The notes below the pieces were generated by a model, which saw only the letters and a list, made by a program, of their open reading frames with translations, did not search any database and had not been told where the DNA came from. Source: Halolactibacillus alkaliphilus (GTDB lineage: Bacteria; Bacillota; Bacilli; Bacillales; Amphibacillaceae). From it: DNA of 64,000 nt. The stretch is taken from NCBI RefSeq assembly GCF_900115465.1, contig NZ_FOWN01000011.1:1-64000 (forward strand), written 5' to 3'. The translations under genes were made by a program, and so were the position numbers. This document shows, piece after piece, positions 25,565 to 35,395 of the stretch; position 1 is the stretch's first letter; each line of letters opens with the position of its first letter.

Positions 25565-25588
25565 AGAGGATGGTCCTCCATCAATCTA

Positions 25589-25624
25589 AAGATGCCATCA
25601 ACGTATAGTGTTGATGGTATCTTT
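25589..25624. terminator. Terminator after the gntR-family gene
   Basis: AAGATGCCATCAAC (25589-25602) pairs with GTTGATGGTATCTT (25610-25623, one G-U) around 7 nt, followed by TATG. It lies between convergent genes and probably serves both. Confidence 0.8.
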
Positions 25625-25634
25625 ATGTAGGCTA

Positions 25635-26201
25635 TTAAAAGTCGTACTTAGCCTCTAATTTTTGCCGCATCTCATTATATGAGTCTTTGAGTAAGAGTGT
25701 GTCTTCTACCAATGCTTGGAGCCGGAATTGGACATCATCATTCACAATGGTTTGGAAGTGGAAGTCGCGCTCTTCGATAAATACGTATTGACTAGACACA
25801 ATGGCTTTCATATAACTAAGAATTGGTTTAAGTTGTTGTTCAACAACGAGATAGTGCTTTTGTGAACCTGCGGTGACCACAAGCCCCACGACTTTTTCTT
25901 TAAAAGCATGTGTTGGCAGTAAATCGAAAATATTTTTAAGTGTTCCTGGGATAGATGCTTGAAATATAGGTGTACCAATAAAAATAAGGTCTGCCTGCAT
26001 GATTTTTTCTGTTACATACACCGTATCGCCATCATAATCTAAATAATGCCGTCCGTCACTAAAGACGAGCTGATAATCTTTTAAATCTATCATGTCAACA
26101 ATCAAGTGGTCATACTGGTTGCGCAACTTAGCCTCAATGACGGACATAGCTGTTTTGGTTTTTGATCCAACTGTTGAGCCGGAAAGAATCACAACGTGCA
26201 T
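25635..26201 (-). CDS. NAD(P)H-dependent FMN reductase
   Basis: 188 residues, flavodoxin-like fold. 'VVILSGSTVGSKTKTA' at the N-terminus is the FMN-phosphate loop, 'ADLIFIGTPIFQASIPGTLK' (about 75-94) is the second FMN loop, and 'VVGLVVTAGSQKHY' follows. It likely supplies reduced FMN to the luciferase-like monooxygenase encoded 1 bp upstream. The start is the ATG at 26201, with AAGGAGG 9 nt upstream. A longer frame to 26261 has no ribosome binding site and would overlap the upstream gene. Confidence 0.87.
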   Translation of the reverse strand: MHVVILSGSTVGSKTKTAMSVIEAKLRNQYDHLIVDMIDLKDYQLVFSDGRHYLDYDGDTVYVTEKIMQADLIFIGTPIFQASIPGTLKNIFDLLPTHAFKEKVVGLVVTAGSQKHYLVVEQQLKPILSYMKAIVSSQYVFIEERDFHFQTIVNDDVQFRLQALVEDTLLLKDSYNEMRQKLEAKYDF

Positions 26202-26202
26202 A

Positions 26203-27273
26203 TTAATTTTCCTCCTTAGGGCGCGTATACTGACGTATTTTAGGGAGGATTTTCTCACCAATTATGTCAATGTTTCGCATGAGTTGATTGAAAGGAACCC
26301 CACCAAAATCCATTTGACCTATATAACGTTGATGCTTAAACACATCATGTTGATAGAGTAACTTTTCAATGACTTCTTCTACACTGCCGATATTCATGAC
26401 GTTATGCTTATCTTTGCCATGTGCAAAAGCTTGCTTAGAAAAACCTTGTCCATTCGTTCGTTTCATTCCTTCATTAATGTAGGAATACATCTCTTTTTGA
26501 GCCTGTGTCGTTGTTTTTGCGACATGGAAAAACCCAGCAGTACCAACAGGATAATGGGTAGGGTCAAACCCAGATTGGTGAAGTGTCTCGCGGTAAGTCT
26601 GAATAACTGATTTGAAGGTTGAAACTGGGCCGCCAAGCATCGCTAAATGCATAGGAACCCCGTGACGTGCTGCTTTAATGGCACTTGCCGATGTGCCACC
26701 TACAGCTCGCCAAATCGGTAAGGGATTTTCCGAACGTGGGAGCACATGTGCATGATGGAGTTTTGGTCGATACTGCCCTTCAAATGTAACATAGGCTTCG
26801 TTGTTAATTTGGTTGAGTAAAGCAAATTTTTCTTCGAATAAACCTTCATAATCACTGACGTCATATCCAAGTAACTCAAAAAGACCTATTCTTGAAGCAC
26901 GCCCTGCGATAATTTCTACGCGGTTATTTGAGATTAAGTCAATTGTCGCAAAGTCTTCATATACGCGAACAGGATCTGATGTGGAAATGATAGTTGCTGA
27001 TGATCCGAGTTTAATCTGTTTGGTTACTTGGCTTATAGCAGATAAAACAGTGGTATGTGCTTGAGTAACAAAGCCTTCTTGATGGCTTTCACCGACGCTG
27101 AAAAAATCTAGACCCGCTTCATCGCTTAATTTTGCTAGTTCAATGATTTCCTTAAGACGCTGCTTTGCAGAAATTTTTTTACCAGTCTCGGGGTTCATTA
27201 AATGATCGCCCAATGTATAAATGCCGAACTCTAATCCGTTTTTGTTGTTGATACGATAATCGTGCATAGACAT
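26203..27273 (-). CDS. Luciferase-like flavin-dependent monooxygenase (LLM class)
   Basis: 356 residues, TIM-barrel fold of the bacterial luciferase superfamily. 'LEFGIYTLGDH' opens the barrel; 'GLDFFSVGESHQEGF', 'IKLGSSATIISTSDPVRVYE' and 'RVEIIAGRASRIGLFELLGY' match the group known from many low-GC bacteria as LLM oxidoreductases. It uses reduced FMN and O2; the substrate is unknown. It is paired with the FMN reductase (25635) as a two-component system. The start at 27273 is preferred over 27279 because the ribosome binding site AGGAG (complement of 27282-27286) gives 8 nt rather than 2 nt spacing. Confidence 0.87.
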   Translation of the reverse strand: MSMHDYRINNKNGLEFGIYTLGDHLMNPETGKKISAKQRLKEIIELAKLSDEAGLDFFSVGESHQEGFVTQAHTTVLSAISQVTKQIKLGSSATIISTSDPVRVYEDFATIDLISNNRVEIIAGRASRIGLFELLGYDVSDYEGLFEEKFALLNQINNEAYVTFEGQYRPKLHHAHVLPRSENPLPIWRAVGGTSASAIKAARHGVPMHLAMLGGPVSTFKSVIQTYRETLHQSGFDPTHYPVGTAGFFHVAKTTTQAQKEMYSYINEGMKRTNGQGFSKQAFAHGKDKHNVMNIGSVEEVIEKLLYQHDVFKHQRYIGQMDFGGVPFNQLMRNIDIIGEKILPKIRQYTRPKEEN

Positions 27274-27422
27274 AGTCATCGCTCCTTAAAATAATCTGTG
27301 ATCGCCTCTAATGTAAAATGTTCCACCGGAAAATGCAATCAATAAGTCTTGATTTCGAGATAATAACGTGTGGCAATGCAAAAAGTATTAATCAAAAGGA
27401 TGAAAGAACGGATAATTAATTA

Positions 27423-27507
27423 TTGACTTGTTGGACGTCTTACTTATATAATGGAGATGTAAGTATTTTGTAAGGGATTTCATAAGGCAACCGAGAGGTT
27501 GGACGTC
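27423..27507 (+). promoter_or_regulatory. Nucleoside operon promoter with two TTGGACGTC elements
   Basis: TTGACT (27423-27428), an 18-bp spacer and TATAAT (27447-27452). The spacer contains TTGGACGTC (27431-27439), and a second copy lies at 27499-27507, 68 bp downstream. Binding at both could block the promoter and the early transcript. The leader to pdp is about 250 nt; the rest of 27274-27714 shows no gene. Confidence 0.65.
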
Positions 27508-27567
27508 CTATCAGAAAAAAAGAGAAAAATAAAATATATAAATAAGTTTGTATTAAAACGTTTTGCT

Positions 27568-27584
27568 TGTTTTATGATAAAACA
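27568..27584. repeat. 17-nt palindrome in the pdp leader
   Basis: TGTTTTAT-G-ATAAAACA has perfect 8-nt arms. A second palindrome, AAAACGTTTT (27555-27564), lies just upstream. Possible operator, cre-like site or RNA hairpin; not assigned. Confidence 0.4.
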
Positions 27585-27714
27585 GGTGATAATCAGGGTA
27601 TACCTTTAATACGGACTTACACTCTCCTAGCACACTATATATAAAGCGTTAAACAATGCTCGTGTAAAAGTTGTAAAACAGAAAATGTAAGGAATAGAAA
27701 GGATGGATGAAACG

Positions 27715-29019
27715 ATGCGTATGGTAGACTTAATTGCCAAAAAACGAGATGGTGAAGCTTTAACTAAAGAAGAGATCAACTTTATGATTGAAGGATATAC
27801 CAAAGGTGAGATTCCAGATTATCAAATGTCAGCAATGGCAATGGCTTTGTATTTTCAAGAAATGACAACAGAAGAACGCGTGAACTTAACGATGGCGATG
27901 GTGGATAGTGGAGATACTATTGACTTAACAGGTATCGAAGGAATTAAAGTAGACAAGCATTCAACAGGTGGTGTTGGTGATACAACGACATTAATTTTAG
28001 CCCCGCTTGTCGCAAGTGTTGGTGTACCTGTTGCTAAAATGTCTGGCCGTGGACTGGGTCACACAGGTGGTACGATTGATAAACTAGAATCATTTGAAGG
28101 ATTTCAGGTGGAGTTAGATGGAAAGACATTTAATGATCTTGTCAATAAAAATAAAGTAGCAGTAGTAGGTCAAAGTGGCAACTTAACACCTGCGGATAAA
28201 AAACTCTACGCCTTACGCGATGTAACGGCGACAGTTAATTCTATTCCTTTAATTGCAAGCTCAATTATGAGTAAAAAGATTGCCTCAGGTGCGGATGCGA
28301 TTGTATTAGATGTTAAGACAGGTTCAGGTGCCTTTATGGAGAACTTAGATGATGCTAAAGCACTTGCTAAAGCAATGGTAGCCATTGGTAATGGTGCCGG
28401 TAGACAAACAATTGGTGTTATTTCTGATATGACTCAACCGCTTGGTTTTGCGGTTGGGAATGCATTAGAAGTAAAAGAAGCGATTGATACGTTGAAAGGT
28501 CAAGGACCAGAAGACTTAACAGAGTTATGCTTGACACTCGGTAGCCATATGGTGTATTTAGCTAAAAAAGCAGCGTCGATTGATGCAGCTAGAACTATGC
28601 TAGAAGACGCTATCACTTCTGGACATGCGTTAGAAACTTTTAAGGTGTTTGTTGCTGGTCAAGGTGGTAATCCCGATGTGATTGATGACCCAAGCCTTTT
28701 ACCACAAGCAAGTATAGTAAAAGAAATTGTAGCAGATCAAGCGGGCTACGTTCAAGAAATCATTGCCGATGAAGTTGGTATCGGGGCAGGTATGCTTGGT
28801 GCTGGTCGGATGACGAAAGAATCAGAAATTGACCTTGCTGTTGGTTTGGTATTAAATAAAAAAGTTGGCGATTACGTAGAAAAAGGCGCGTCGTTAGTTA
28901 CGCTCCATGCTAATACAGAAAACACACAAGAAGTTGAAGATAAAGTTCGACAAGCCTATCGTATAAGCGATGAAAAACCAAAAGCGGGTGTATTAATTTA
29001 TGACGTCATTACTGAATAA
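27715..29019 (+). CDS. pdp: Pyrimidine-nucleoside phosphorylase
   Basis: 434 residues, same length as B. subtilis Pdp. '[16 protein letters not shown]' (about 80-95) and '[19 protein letters not shown]' are the phosphate- and pyrimidine-binding motifs of the thymidine/pyrimidine phosphorylase family, and '[15 protein letters not shown]' follows. It converts (deoxy)uridine or thymidine plus phosphate to base and (deoxy)ribose 1-phosphate, which feeds DeoB and DeoC downstream. The start at 27715 (MRMVDLI...) matches the family N-terminus. The ATG at 27703 touches AAAGG with no spacing and is unlikely. Confidence 0.95.
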   Translation: MRMVDLIAKKRDGEALTKEEINFMIEGYTKGEIPDYQMSAMAMALYFQEMTTEERVNLTMAMVDSGDTIDLTGIEGIKVDKHSTGGVGDTTTLILAPLVASVGVPVAKMSGRGLGHTGGTIDKLESFEGFQVELDGKTFNDLVNKNKVAVVGQSGNLTPADKKLYALRDVTATVNSIPLIASSIMSKKIASGADAIVLDVKTGSGAFMENLDDAKALAKAMVAIGNGAGRQTIGVISDMTQPLGFAVGNALEVKEAIDTLKGQGPEDLTELCLTLGSHMVYLAKKAASIDAARTMLEDAITSGHALETFKVFVAGQGGNPDVIDDPSLLPQASIVKEIVADQAGYVQEIIADEVGIGAGMLGAGRMTKESEIDLAVGLVLNKKVGDYVEKGASLVTLHANTENTQEVEDKVRQAYRISDEKPKAGVLIYDVITE

Positions 29020-29114
29020 TGATGTTTCGTAAAAACCAGAATTGTAACCAGATAAACTAGAGATAACGATGGTGAATGAAAATGATAAATACATTAAAGA
29101 TAAGGAGATCAATC

Positions 29115-29282
29115 ATGAAAGAACTCTTTCTAGCGCTAATCGCAGGCATGCTTGTAGGGATTTTATTTAAATTTTTAAAGTTACCTTTACCAGCACCACC
29201 CGTATTTTCTGCTGTGGTCGGTGTGTTCGGTGTCTACTTCGGTGGAGTCGTAGCCGAGTATTTACGAGCCTTTTTTAGTTAA
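29115..29282 (+). CDS. XapX-domain small membrane protein
   Basis: 55 residues with two hydrophobic helices. 'LIAGMLVGILFKFLKLPLPA' and 'PPVFSAVVGVFGVYFGG' match the XapX domain, a short repeat-like membrane unit named from xanthosine utilisation loci. The function is unknown. AAGGAG lies 7 nt before the ATG at 29115; the longer frame from 29076 lacks a site. It sits between pdp and deoB in the nucleoside operon, so a role in nucleoside-linked transport or membrane function is possible. A large hairpin follows. Confidence 0.8.
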   Translation: MKELFLALIAGMLVGILFKFLKLPLPAPPVFSAVVGVFGVYFGGVVAEYLRAFFS

Positions 29283-29287
29283 GTATA

Positions 29288-29341
29288 ATATCAGTCGTTT
29301 AACCGGTGTTATCACCGGTTAAACACCACTGATATGTTTTT
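29288..29341 (+). terminator. Large hairpin after the XapX gene
   Basis: GTTTAACCGGTG (29297-29308) pairs perfectly with CACCGGTTAAAC (29313-29324) across TTAT, extended by ATATCAGT (29288-29295) with ACTGATAT (29328-29335). GTTTTT follows. It looks like a full intrinsic terminator, so deoB onward may depend on readthrough or another promoter. Confidence 0.8.
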
Positions 29342-29379
29342 GTGTTCAAATAAATGAAATTAAATAATAGGAAGGATGA

Positions 29380-30567
29380 ATGAATGTGATAGAGCAGTTC
29401 AAAAGAATATTCTTAGTTGTAATGGATTCAGTCGGTATTGGAGAAGCGCCAGATGCCGCGCAATTTGATGATGTGGGGTCAGATACACTTGGCCATATCG
29501 CTGAACATATGAAGGGCTTAAATATGCCAACAATGGGCGCGTTAGGTCTAAGTAATATCCGTGAAATTAAAGGGATAGAAAAAGCAGACAAACCATTGGC
29601 GCATTACACAAAAATGGCAGAAGCATCAAACGGAAAAGATACAATGACAGGTCATTGGGAAATAATGGGCCTCCATATTGATCAGCCGTTTCAAACATTC
29701 CCAGATGGATTTCCAGATGATTTATTAGATGAGCTCAAGGAAAAGACAGGTCGTGGTATCATTGGTAACAAACCAGCCTCAGGTACGGAGATTCTCGTTG
29801 AATTAGGAGAAGAGCACATGAAGACGGGGGATTTAATCGTCTATACATCAGCCGATTCCGTTTTGCAAATTGCTGCGCATGAAGATGTTGTACCGATTGA
29901 TGAATTATACGCTATTTGTGAGACGGCACGTAAAATGACAATGAACGATAAATATATGGTTGGCCGAATTATTGCGCGTCCATTTACTGGTGAACCGGGT
30001 GCTTTTGAGCGGACGTCTAATCGCCATGATTATGCCTTAAAGCCTTTTGGTCGAACCGTGATGAATGCTTTAGAAGATGGCGGCTATGATGTTGTCGCTT
30101 TAGGTAAGATTGCTGATATTTATGATGGTGAGGGTGTTACGCAGTCGATTAGAACAAAAGATAATGATGATGGGATGGAGAAACTCATTCAATCCATGGA
30201 TGAAGATTTTCATGGCCTTAACTTCTTAAACCTCGTTGATTTTGATGCGAAATACGGTCACCGCCGTGATCCACAAGGTTATGGTGAAGCGCTGGAAACA
30301 TTTGATAAGCGGTTGCCAGAAGTGTTAGAAAAATTAAACGATGATGATCTATTAATTATTACGGCAGACCATGGTAACGATCCTGTCCACCATGGAACGG
30401 ACCATACTCGCGAATATGTCCCACTTATTGTGCATCATAAAGGCATTAAAGAAGGTAAACATTTACCAATTCGTCAAACTTTTGCAGATATTGGTGCAAC
30501 AGTAGCTGACAACTTTAAAGTTGATATGCCACAGTATGGTAAGAGTTTCTTAGATGAGATAAAATAA
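29380..30567 (+). CDS. deoB: Phosphopentomutase
   Basis: 395 residues, normal for DeoB/Drm of the alkaline phosphatase superfamily. The metal-binding motifs are present: '[14 protein letters not shown]' near the N-terminus with the first Asp, '[10 protein letters not shown]' with the phosphorylated Thr region (about 88-97), and '[20 protein letters not shown]' (about 326-345). It interconverts (deoxy)ribose 1-phosphate and 5-phosphate, linking pdp and pupG products to DeoC. GGAAGG precedes the ATG at 29380. Confidence 0.95.
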   Translation: MNVIEQFKRIFLVVMDSVGIGEAPDAAQFDDVGSDTLGHIAEHMKGLNMPTMGALGLSNIREIKGIEKADKPLAHYTKMAEASNGKDTMTGHWEIMGLHIDQPFQTFPDGFPDDLLDELKEKTGRGIIGNKPASGTEILVELGEEHMKTGDLIVYTSADSVLQIAAHEDVVPIDELYAICETARKMTMNDKYMVGRIIARPFTGEPGAFERTSNRHDYALKPFGRTVMNALEDGGYDVVALGKIADIYDGEGVTQSIRTKDNDDGMEKLIQSMDEDFHGLNFLNLVDFDAKYGHRRDPQGYGEALETFDKRLPEVLEKLNDDDLLIITADHGNDPVHHGTDHTREYVPLIVHHKGIKEGKHLPIRQTFADIGATVADNFKVDMPQYGKSFLDEIK

Positions 30568-30605
30568 TAAAAGACGTATTATGAAGAATTATAAGGAGGA
30601 TAAAA

Positions 30606-31424
30606 ATGACAACACAACTACAAGAAGCAACAGCATTTATTAAAAAACAATTAAGTGAAAAGCCACAAGTCGGCCTTATCTTAGGTTCAGGTCTGGGTAT
30701 GTTAGCAGATGAGATAGAGCAACCGGTGAAGATTAAGTATGATGTGATTCCAGGATTTCCTGTGTCGACCGTTGAAGGCCATGCAGGGCAACTTGTCATT
30801 GGTGAATTAGAAGGTGTAAGTGTCATCGCGATGCAAGGGCGTTTCCACTTTTATGAGGGTTACGGTTTAGATGCGGTGACTTTCCCTGTTAGAGTAATGA
30901 AGCAACTCGGTGTTGAAAAACTCTTTGTGACAAATGCTGCCGGCGGTGTGAATGAAGCGTTTGAGCCTGGTAACTTAATGCTGATCACTGACCATATTAA
31001 TAATACTGGACAAAATCCACTCATAGGACCAAATGATAATGATCAAGGTGTTCGCTTCCCAGATCTTTCACAAGCTTATGATAGAAACTTACAACGTCTT
31101 GCAAAAGATGTTGCAAAAGAACTATCATTAGACCTAAAAGAAGGTGTTTACGTATGGAATACAGGTCCAACTTATGAAACACCAGCGGAAATCAAAATAC
31201 TTCAAACAGTCGGTGGCGACGCTGTCGGTATGTCAACAGTCCCAGAAGTGATCGTTGCTCGTCATGTAGGCCTAGAGGTCTTAGGTATTTCATGTATTTC
31301 AAATATGGCCGCAGGAATTCTTGATCAACCACTTAACCATGAAGAGGTTATCGAAACGACAGAGAAAGTCCGTGAAGATTTCCTTCGATTTGTTAAAATG
31401 ATTTTAAGTAAAGTAAGTGCTTAA
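30606..31424 (+). CDS. pupG: Purine nucleoside phosphorylase (trimeric, PunA/PupG type)
   Basis: 272 residues, class I trimeric PNP. 'GLILGSGLGMLADEI' near residue 20 is the phosphate loop, 'GRFHFYEGY' (about 79-87) and 'VTNAAGGVNEAFEPGNLM' (about 109-126) are active-site segments, and 'GMSTVPEVIVARH' is the purine-site region. It phosphorolyses inosine and guanosine and their deoxy forms. AAGGAGG lies before the ATG. The order deoB-pupG matches drm-pupG in B. subtilis. Confidence 0.94.
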   Translation: MTTQLQEATAFIKKQLSEKPQVGLILGSGLGMLADEIEQPVKIKYDVIPGFPVSTVEGHAGQLVIGELEGVSVIAMQGRFHFYEGYGLDAVTFPVRVMKQLGVEKLFVTNAAGGVNEAFEPGNLMLITDHINNTGQNPLIGPNDNDQGVRFPDLSQAYDRNLQRLAKDVAKELSLDLKEGVYVWNTGPTYETPAEIKILQTVGGDAVGMSTVPEVIVARHVGLEVLGISCISNMAAGILDQPLNHEEVIETTEKVREDFLRFVKMILSKVSA

Positions 31425-31499
31425 TTAGATACGTAAAGCAGGTAAAAAAATGCTGCGTATTCAAGTATATTTGGGGGTTAATGCGGATAAAGGAGCTAG

Positions 31500-32592
<1,093 letters not shown>

Positions 32593-32616
32593 ATATATCA
32601 ATACGTAAAAATAAGA

Positions 32617-32658
32617 TAAAAGCCATTCTTTCTCGTGTAGAGAAAGAATGGCTTTTAG
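32617..32658. terminator. Terminator after deoC
   Basis: An 18-bp perfect stem (32617-32634 with 32640-32657) around GTGTA, with A and T runs on the two sides. It serves deoC and the convergent Nif3-like gene. Confidence 0.92.
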
Positions 32659-32696
32659 TATTACATTAATCAACAGCAACTTTTAAGCATATAATG

Positions 32697-33485
32697 TTAA
32701 TCATATGAAAACGGTGAAGAGGAATCTATGTAGTGAACTTTTAAATCGTCAAAAGCGGCGGAAATTTTAGCGGTAAACAATTTCATCCCGGGCGCTTCTG
32801 ATTCATAGTGACCTAGAACGATGCCACTTGTTGAGCGCGAAGTAAATGATGAATCACGGGAATACTCCGGTGTTTCCCATTCAAAACCTTCACCATAAAT
32901 AACAAGATCCAGTTGATCATGAACAATCTTAGGAATCACATGTTCTCCATTGCCGCGGTAACCAACAAAGATACCAATTCGTTTAACAAGATGATTGTCT
33001 TCTCCAACATAGCGACAGACAGGAAGAGATAGTGTCTGTTTAACATGCTGCCGAATTGTACCGAGAGTTTCTTCCTGGACCAGCTCTACCACTGTATAGG
33101 TGGGGTGCACTGTCAGTTGATTTGGATGTGGAAAGAGTACATCCGTTAACCCGGCTGTAATCATATCTGGTGTATACATATGAATTAAGTCGTGTAAGCG
33201 AAAGATATTTAGGGATAAGTTGTTTAAGAAAGCCTCTTTTTCTTTATGCACAGTATCTAATGCGTATTTTTTTTCTGAGTGATTAAAAAATAAGCCCTCA
33301 TGTGCTAGAATTAAGTTACAGTTTAGTGTCGCGGCTTTTTTGAGTGCCGCTATAGTTGGCATAAACATGACAGCAATGCCAGTAACTATATGGTGATTTT
33401 CACCGTGTAATAACGTATCAACTGTATCTTCGGGAAGGGAAAAGTCTTGTTTTAAATAAGTTAAAATCGTTTGAACAGAGTACAT
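32697..33485 (-). CDS. Nif3-like (NGG1p-interacting factor 3) family protein
   Basis: 262 residues. 'NLILAHEGLFFNHS' (about 60-73) corresponds to the 'HHPxxF' metal-site motif of Nif3 but keeps only one His there, and 'GIVLGHYESEAPGMKLF' near 235-251 is the C-terminal 'GHxxSE' metal site. The family forms hexameric rings with a di-metal centre; its reaction is debated (some are annotated as GTP cyclohydrolase 1 type 2). The protein lacks the inserted PII-like domain of YqfO, which explains its shorter length. The third of three ATGs (33485) has the best spacing from GGGGG. The changed motif may mean altered metal binding. Confidence 0.8.
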   Translation of the reverse strand: MYSVQTILTYLKQDFSLPEDTVDTLLHGENHHIVTGIAVMFMPTIAALKKAATLNCNLILAHEGLFFNHSEKKYALDTVHKEKEAFLNNLSLNIFRLHDLIHMYTPDMITAGLTDVLFPHPNQLTVHPTYTVVELVQEETLGTIRQHVKQTLSLPVCRYVGEDNHLVKRIGIFVGYRGNGEHVIPKIVHDQLDLVIYGEGFEWETPEYSRDSSFTSRSTSGIVLGHYESEAPGMKLFTAKISAAFDDLKVHYIDSSSPFSYD

Positions 33486-33639
33486 CATCATCCCCCTTGG
33501 TTACTGGTGTAACTCTAGTGTACAGAATGTACCCCGAGTATGGGACTGAAAAGGTATAGGAATCGTTGTAAAAAGTAAAGATTTATCCCAGTGAAACTAA
33601 AGGAGATGCGGCGTTTTTAATGGAATTATTGAGAAAGGA

Positions 33640-33738
33640 TTGACGTTACTTTGTATATCGACTAAACTAATGGTACTAAAGACTATCGAGACGAGGAGAA
33701 AAGTCTCTTTTTTAAAGAATAAATTGGTAACGCTTACA
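33640..33738 (+). promoter_or_regulatory. Promoter, weak hairpin and cre site before the yesN-type regulator
   Basis: TTGACG (33640-33645), 17 bp and TAAACT (33663-33668). GAGAC (33688-33692) can pair with GTCTC (33703-33707) before a T run, a weak attenuator-like hairpin. TGGTAACGCTTACA (33725-33738) reversed reads TGTAAGCGTTACCA, a perfect fit to the CcpA cre consensus, so glucose repression of the regulator is likely. Confidence 0.7.
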
Positions 33739-33758
33739 AAAAGGATGGGGGTTATACG

Positions 33759-35303
33759 ATGCATAAGCTAATCATTGTGGATGATGAACACTTTGTTAGG
33801 AAGGGTATGCTGGCTTTGATTGATTGGAAGTCGATTGATTATCGTGTTGTTGGTGAGGCTGATAATGGGGAGGATGCACTAGCGCTTATATTAAAAGAAG
33901 AGCCTGAAGTTGTATTCACCGATATACGGATGCCTGTCTTTGATGGTATTGAGTTAATCAAGCAAGTAAAAAAACATGCGAAGCATCAACCGAAATTTGT
34001 ATTGATTAGTGGCTATGATGATTTTCAGTATGCCCAACAAGCGGTTCGGCTTGGTGTTGTTGATTTTATTTTAAAGCCTGTCAATAAAAAAGAAATTGAA
34101 GAAACTTTAAATAAGTTATCGCGAGAAATTTATGAAGAGCGTATGGAAATCCAGACAAATCAAGCCTTTATTAATCACCGCATTTTTAAACGTATCATTC
34201 TTGAACACCACGAGCCAACCAAAGAAGAATCAAGTACATTATTAAACTCACCTGAGGCTGAATTGCGATATGTAATGATTGATATTCGAGAACAATCGAC
34301 AAGCACGTCGATTGATGAACAAATCCAGCATGCGATTACGCACTTTGTGGGGGCAGACCAACTCTTTATCCATCCAATTGATCGAGAGGGATATGGCCTA
34401 ATTTTAGAACAAAGCTACTTACCGAAAAATGATAACGAGCTGACGTGGTTTTTCGATCATTTCAAAAATATGATTGAAACAGTCATAGGCCATGAGGTTT
34501 TTATTTATATCGGTAATAAAGCAAAGGGAATGGAAGGGATTAAAAAGTCTTATCATGTGGCAAAGCAGTTAAAAGAACATCGCTATATTAGAGAAGATGA
34601 TGCCCCCCTTCTTATGACCAGAGACATTGAGCAGCGCTTGAACGAAAAAAACGAACTAGATCCACGATTATTCATCGACTTGATAGAATATGTCGAAGAG
34701 AATAGCCCCGAGAAAATAACGACGACACTTCATCGGCTAAAAGTAGCGATACAACAAGAAGGTATTATGATTAAGCAAGTCCAGCTATTTTTATATCAAA
34801 TTGATCAGGCTATTGAGCAACGATTTAAAAAAGCAATGGATAGTGCCACTTCGACTGAACCTCACTTTTTAGATAATGTTGATGATTCTTATACGCTAAA
34901 TGGACTTATTGAGTCCTTGCAACAGTTCTTAATCATTCGCGCAAAGCAGTTAGCAGCTTTAAATAAAGCTAAGTATAATGGTGAAATTTATAAAGTTAAA
35001 CGCTACATTGATCGGCATTTTGATGAGAATTTGACTTTGAAACGTTTAGCAAATCAATTTTATATGAACCCCGTTTATTTAGGGCAGCTTTTCAAAAAAA
35101 CATATGGTATCTATTTTAAAGATTATTTACTTCAAGTGCGCATTGAAGAAGCAAAACGCTGCTTGCGTCAAACGGATTTAAAAGTATACGAAGTAGCAGA
35201 AGCGGTTGGATTTGGAAGCTCCGATTATTTTGTGACCCAGTTTGAAAAGATTGTCGGTGACACCCCCTCAAAATATCGACAGAAAATCACTGTGAATAAA
35301 TAA
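33759..35303 (+). CDS. Response regulator with AraC-type DNA-binding domain (YesN family)
   Basis: 514 residues. The receiver domain (1-120) has the acid pocket 'VDDE' and phospho-acceptor Asp55 in 'FTDIRMP', with Lys in 'FILKPVN'. The middle part (about 140-400) is the variable region of YesN-type regulators. Two AraC helix-turn-helices are at the C-terminus (about 415-510): 'LTLKRLANQFYMNPVYLGQL' and 'VYEVAEAVGFGSSDYFVTQF'. No kinase gene is adjacent; the only YesM-type kinase is at 41486, beyond the GH39-GH8-GH43 operon. It most likely activates the xylan genes through CTATAGTTTT repeats at 39774-39824 and 43419-43442. Confidence 0.93.
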   Translation: MHKLIIVDDEHFVRKGMLALIDWKSIDYRVVGEADNGEDALALILKEEPEVVFTDIRMPVFDGIELIKQVKKHAKHQPKFVLISGYDDFQYAQQAVRLGVVDFILKPVNKKEIEETLNKLSREIYEERMEIQTNQAFINHRIFKRIILEHHEPTKEESSTLLNSPEAELRYVMIDIREQSTSTSIDEQIQHAITHFVGADQLFIHPIDREGYGLILEQSYLPKNDNELTWFFDHFKNMIETVIGHEVFIYIGNKAKGMEGIKKSYHVAKQLKEHRYIREDDAPLLMTRDIEQRLNEKNELDPRLFIDLIEYVEENSPEKITTTLHRLKVAIQQEGIMIKQVQLFLYQIDQAIEQRFKKAMDSATSTEPHFLDNVDDSYTLNGLIESLQQFLIIRAKQLAALNKAKYNGEIYKVKRYIDRHFDENLTLKRLANQFYMNPVYLGQLFKKTYGIYFKDYLLQVRIEEAKRCLRQTDLKVYEVAEAVGFGSSDYFVTQFEKIVGDTPSKYRQKITVNK

Positions 35304-35310
35304 ACTAACA

Positions 35311-35345
35311 GAAACAGCCGAAGGCTTATAGCCTTCGGCTGTTTC
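35311..35345. terminator. Bidirectional terminator, response regulator / GH43
   Basis: GAAACAGCCGAAGGC (35311-35325) pairs perfectly over 15 bp with 35331-35345 around TTATA, between convergent genes. Confidence 0.88.
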
Positions 35346-35395
35346 CATTTGGGGTATGATTCAACACAAAGGCGGTGTTTCTTTGTGTGAGATCC

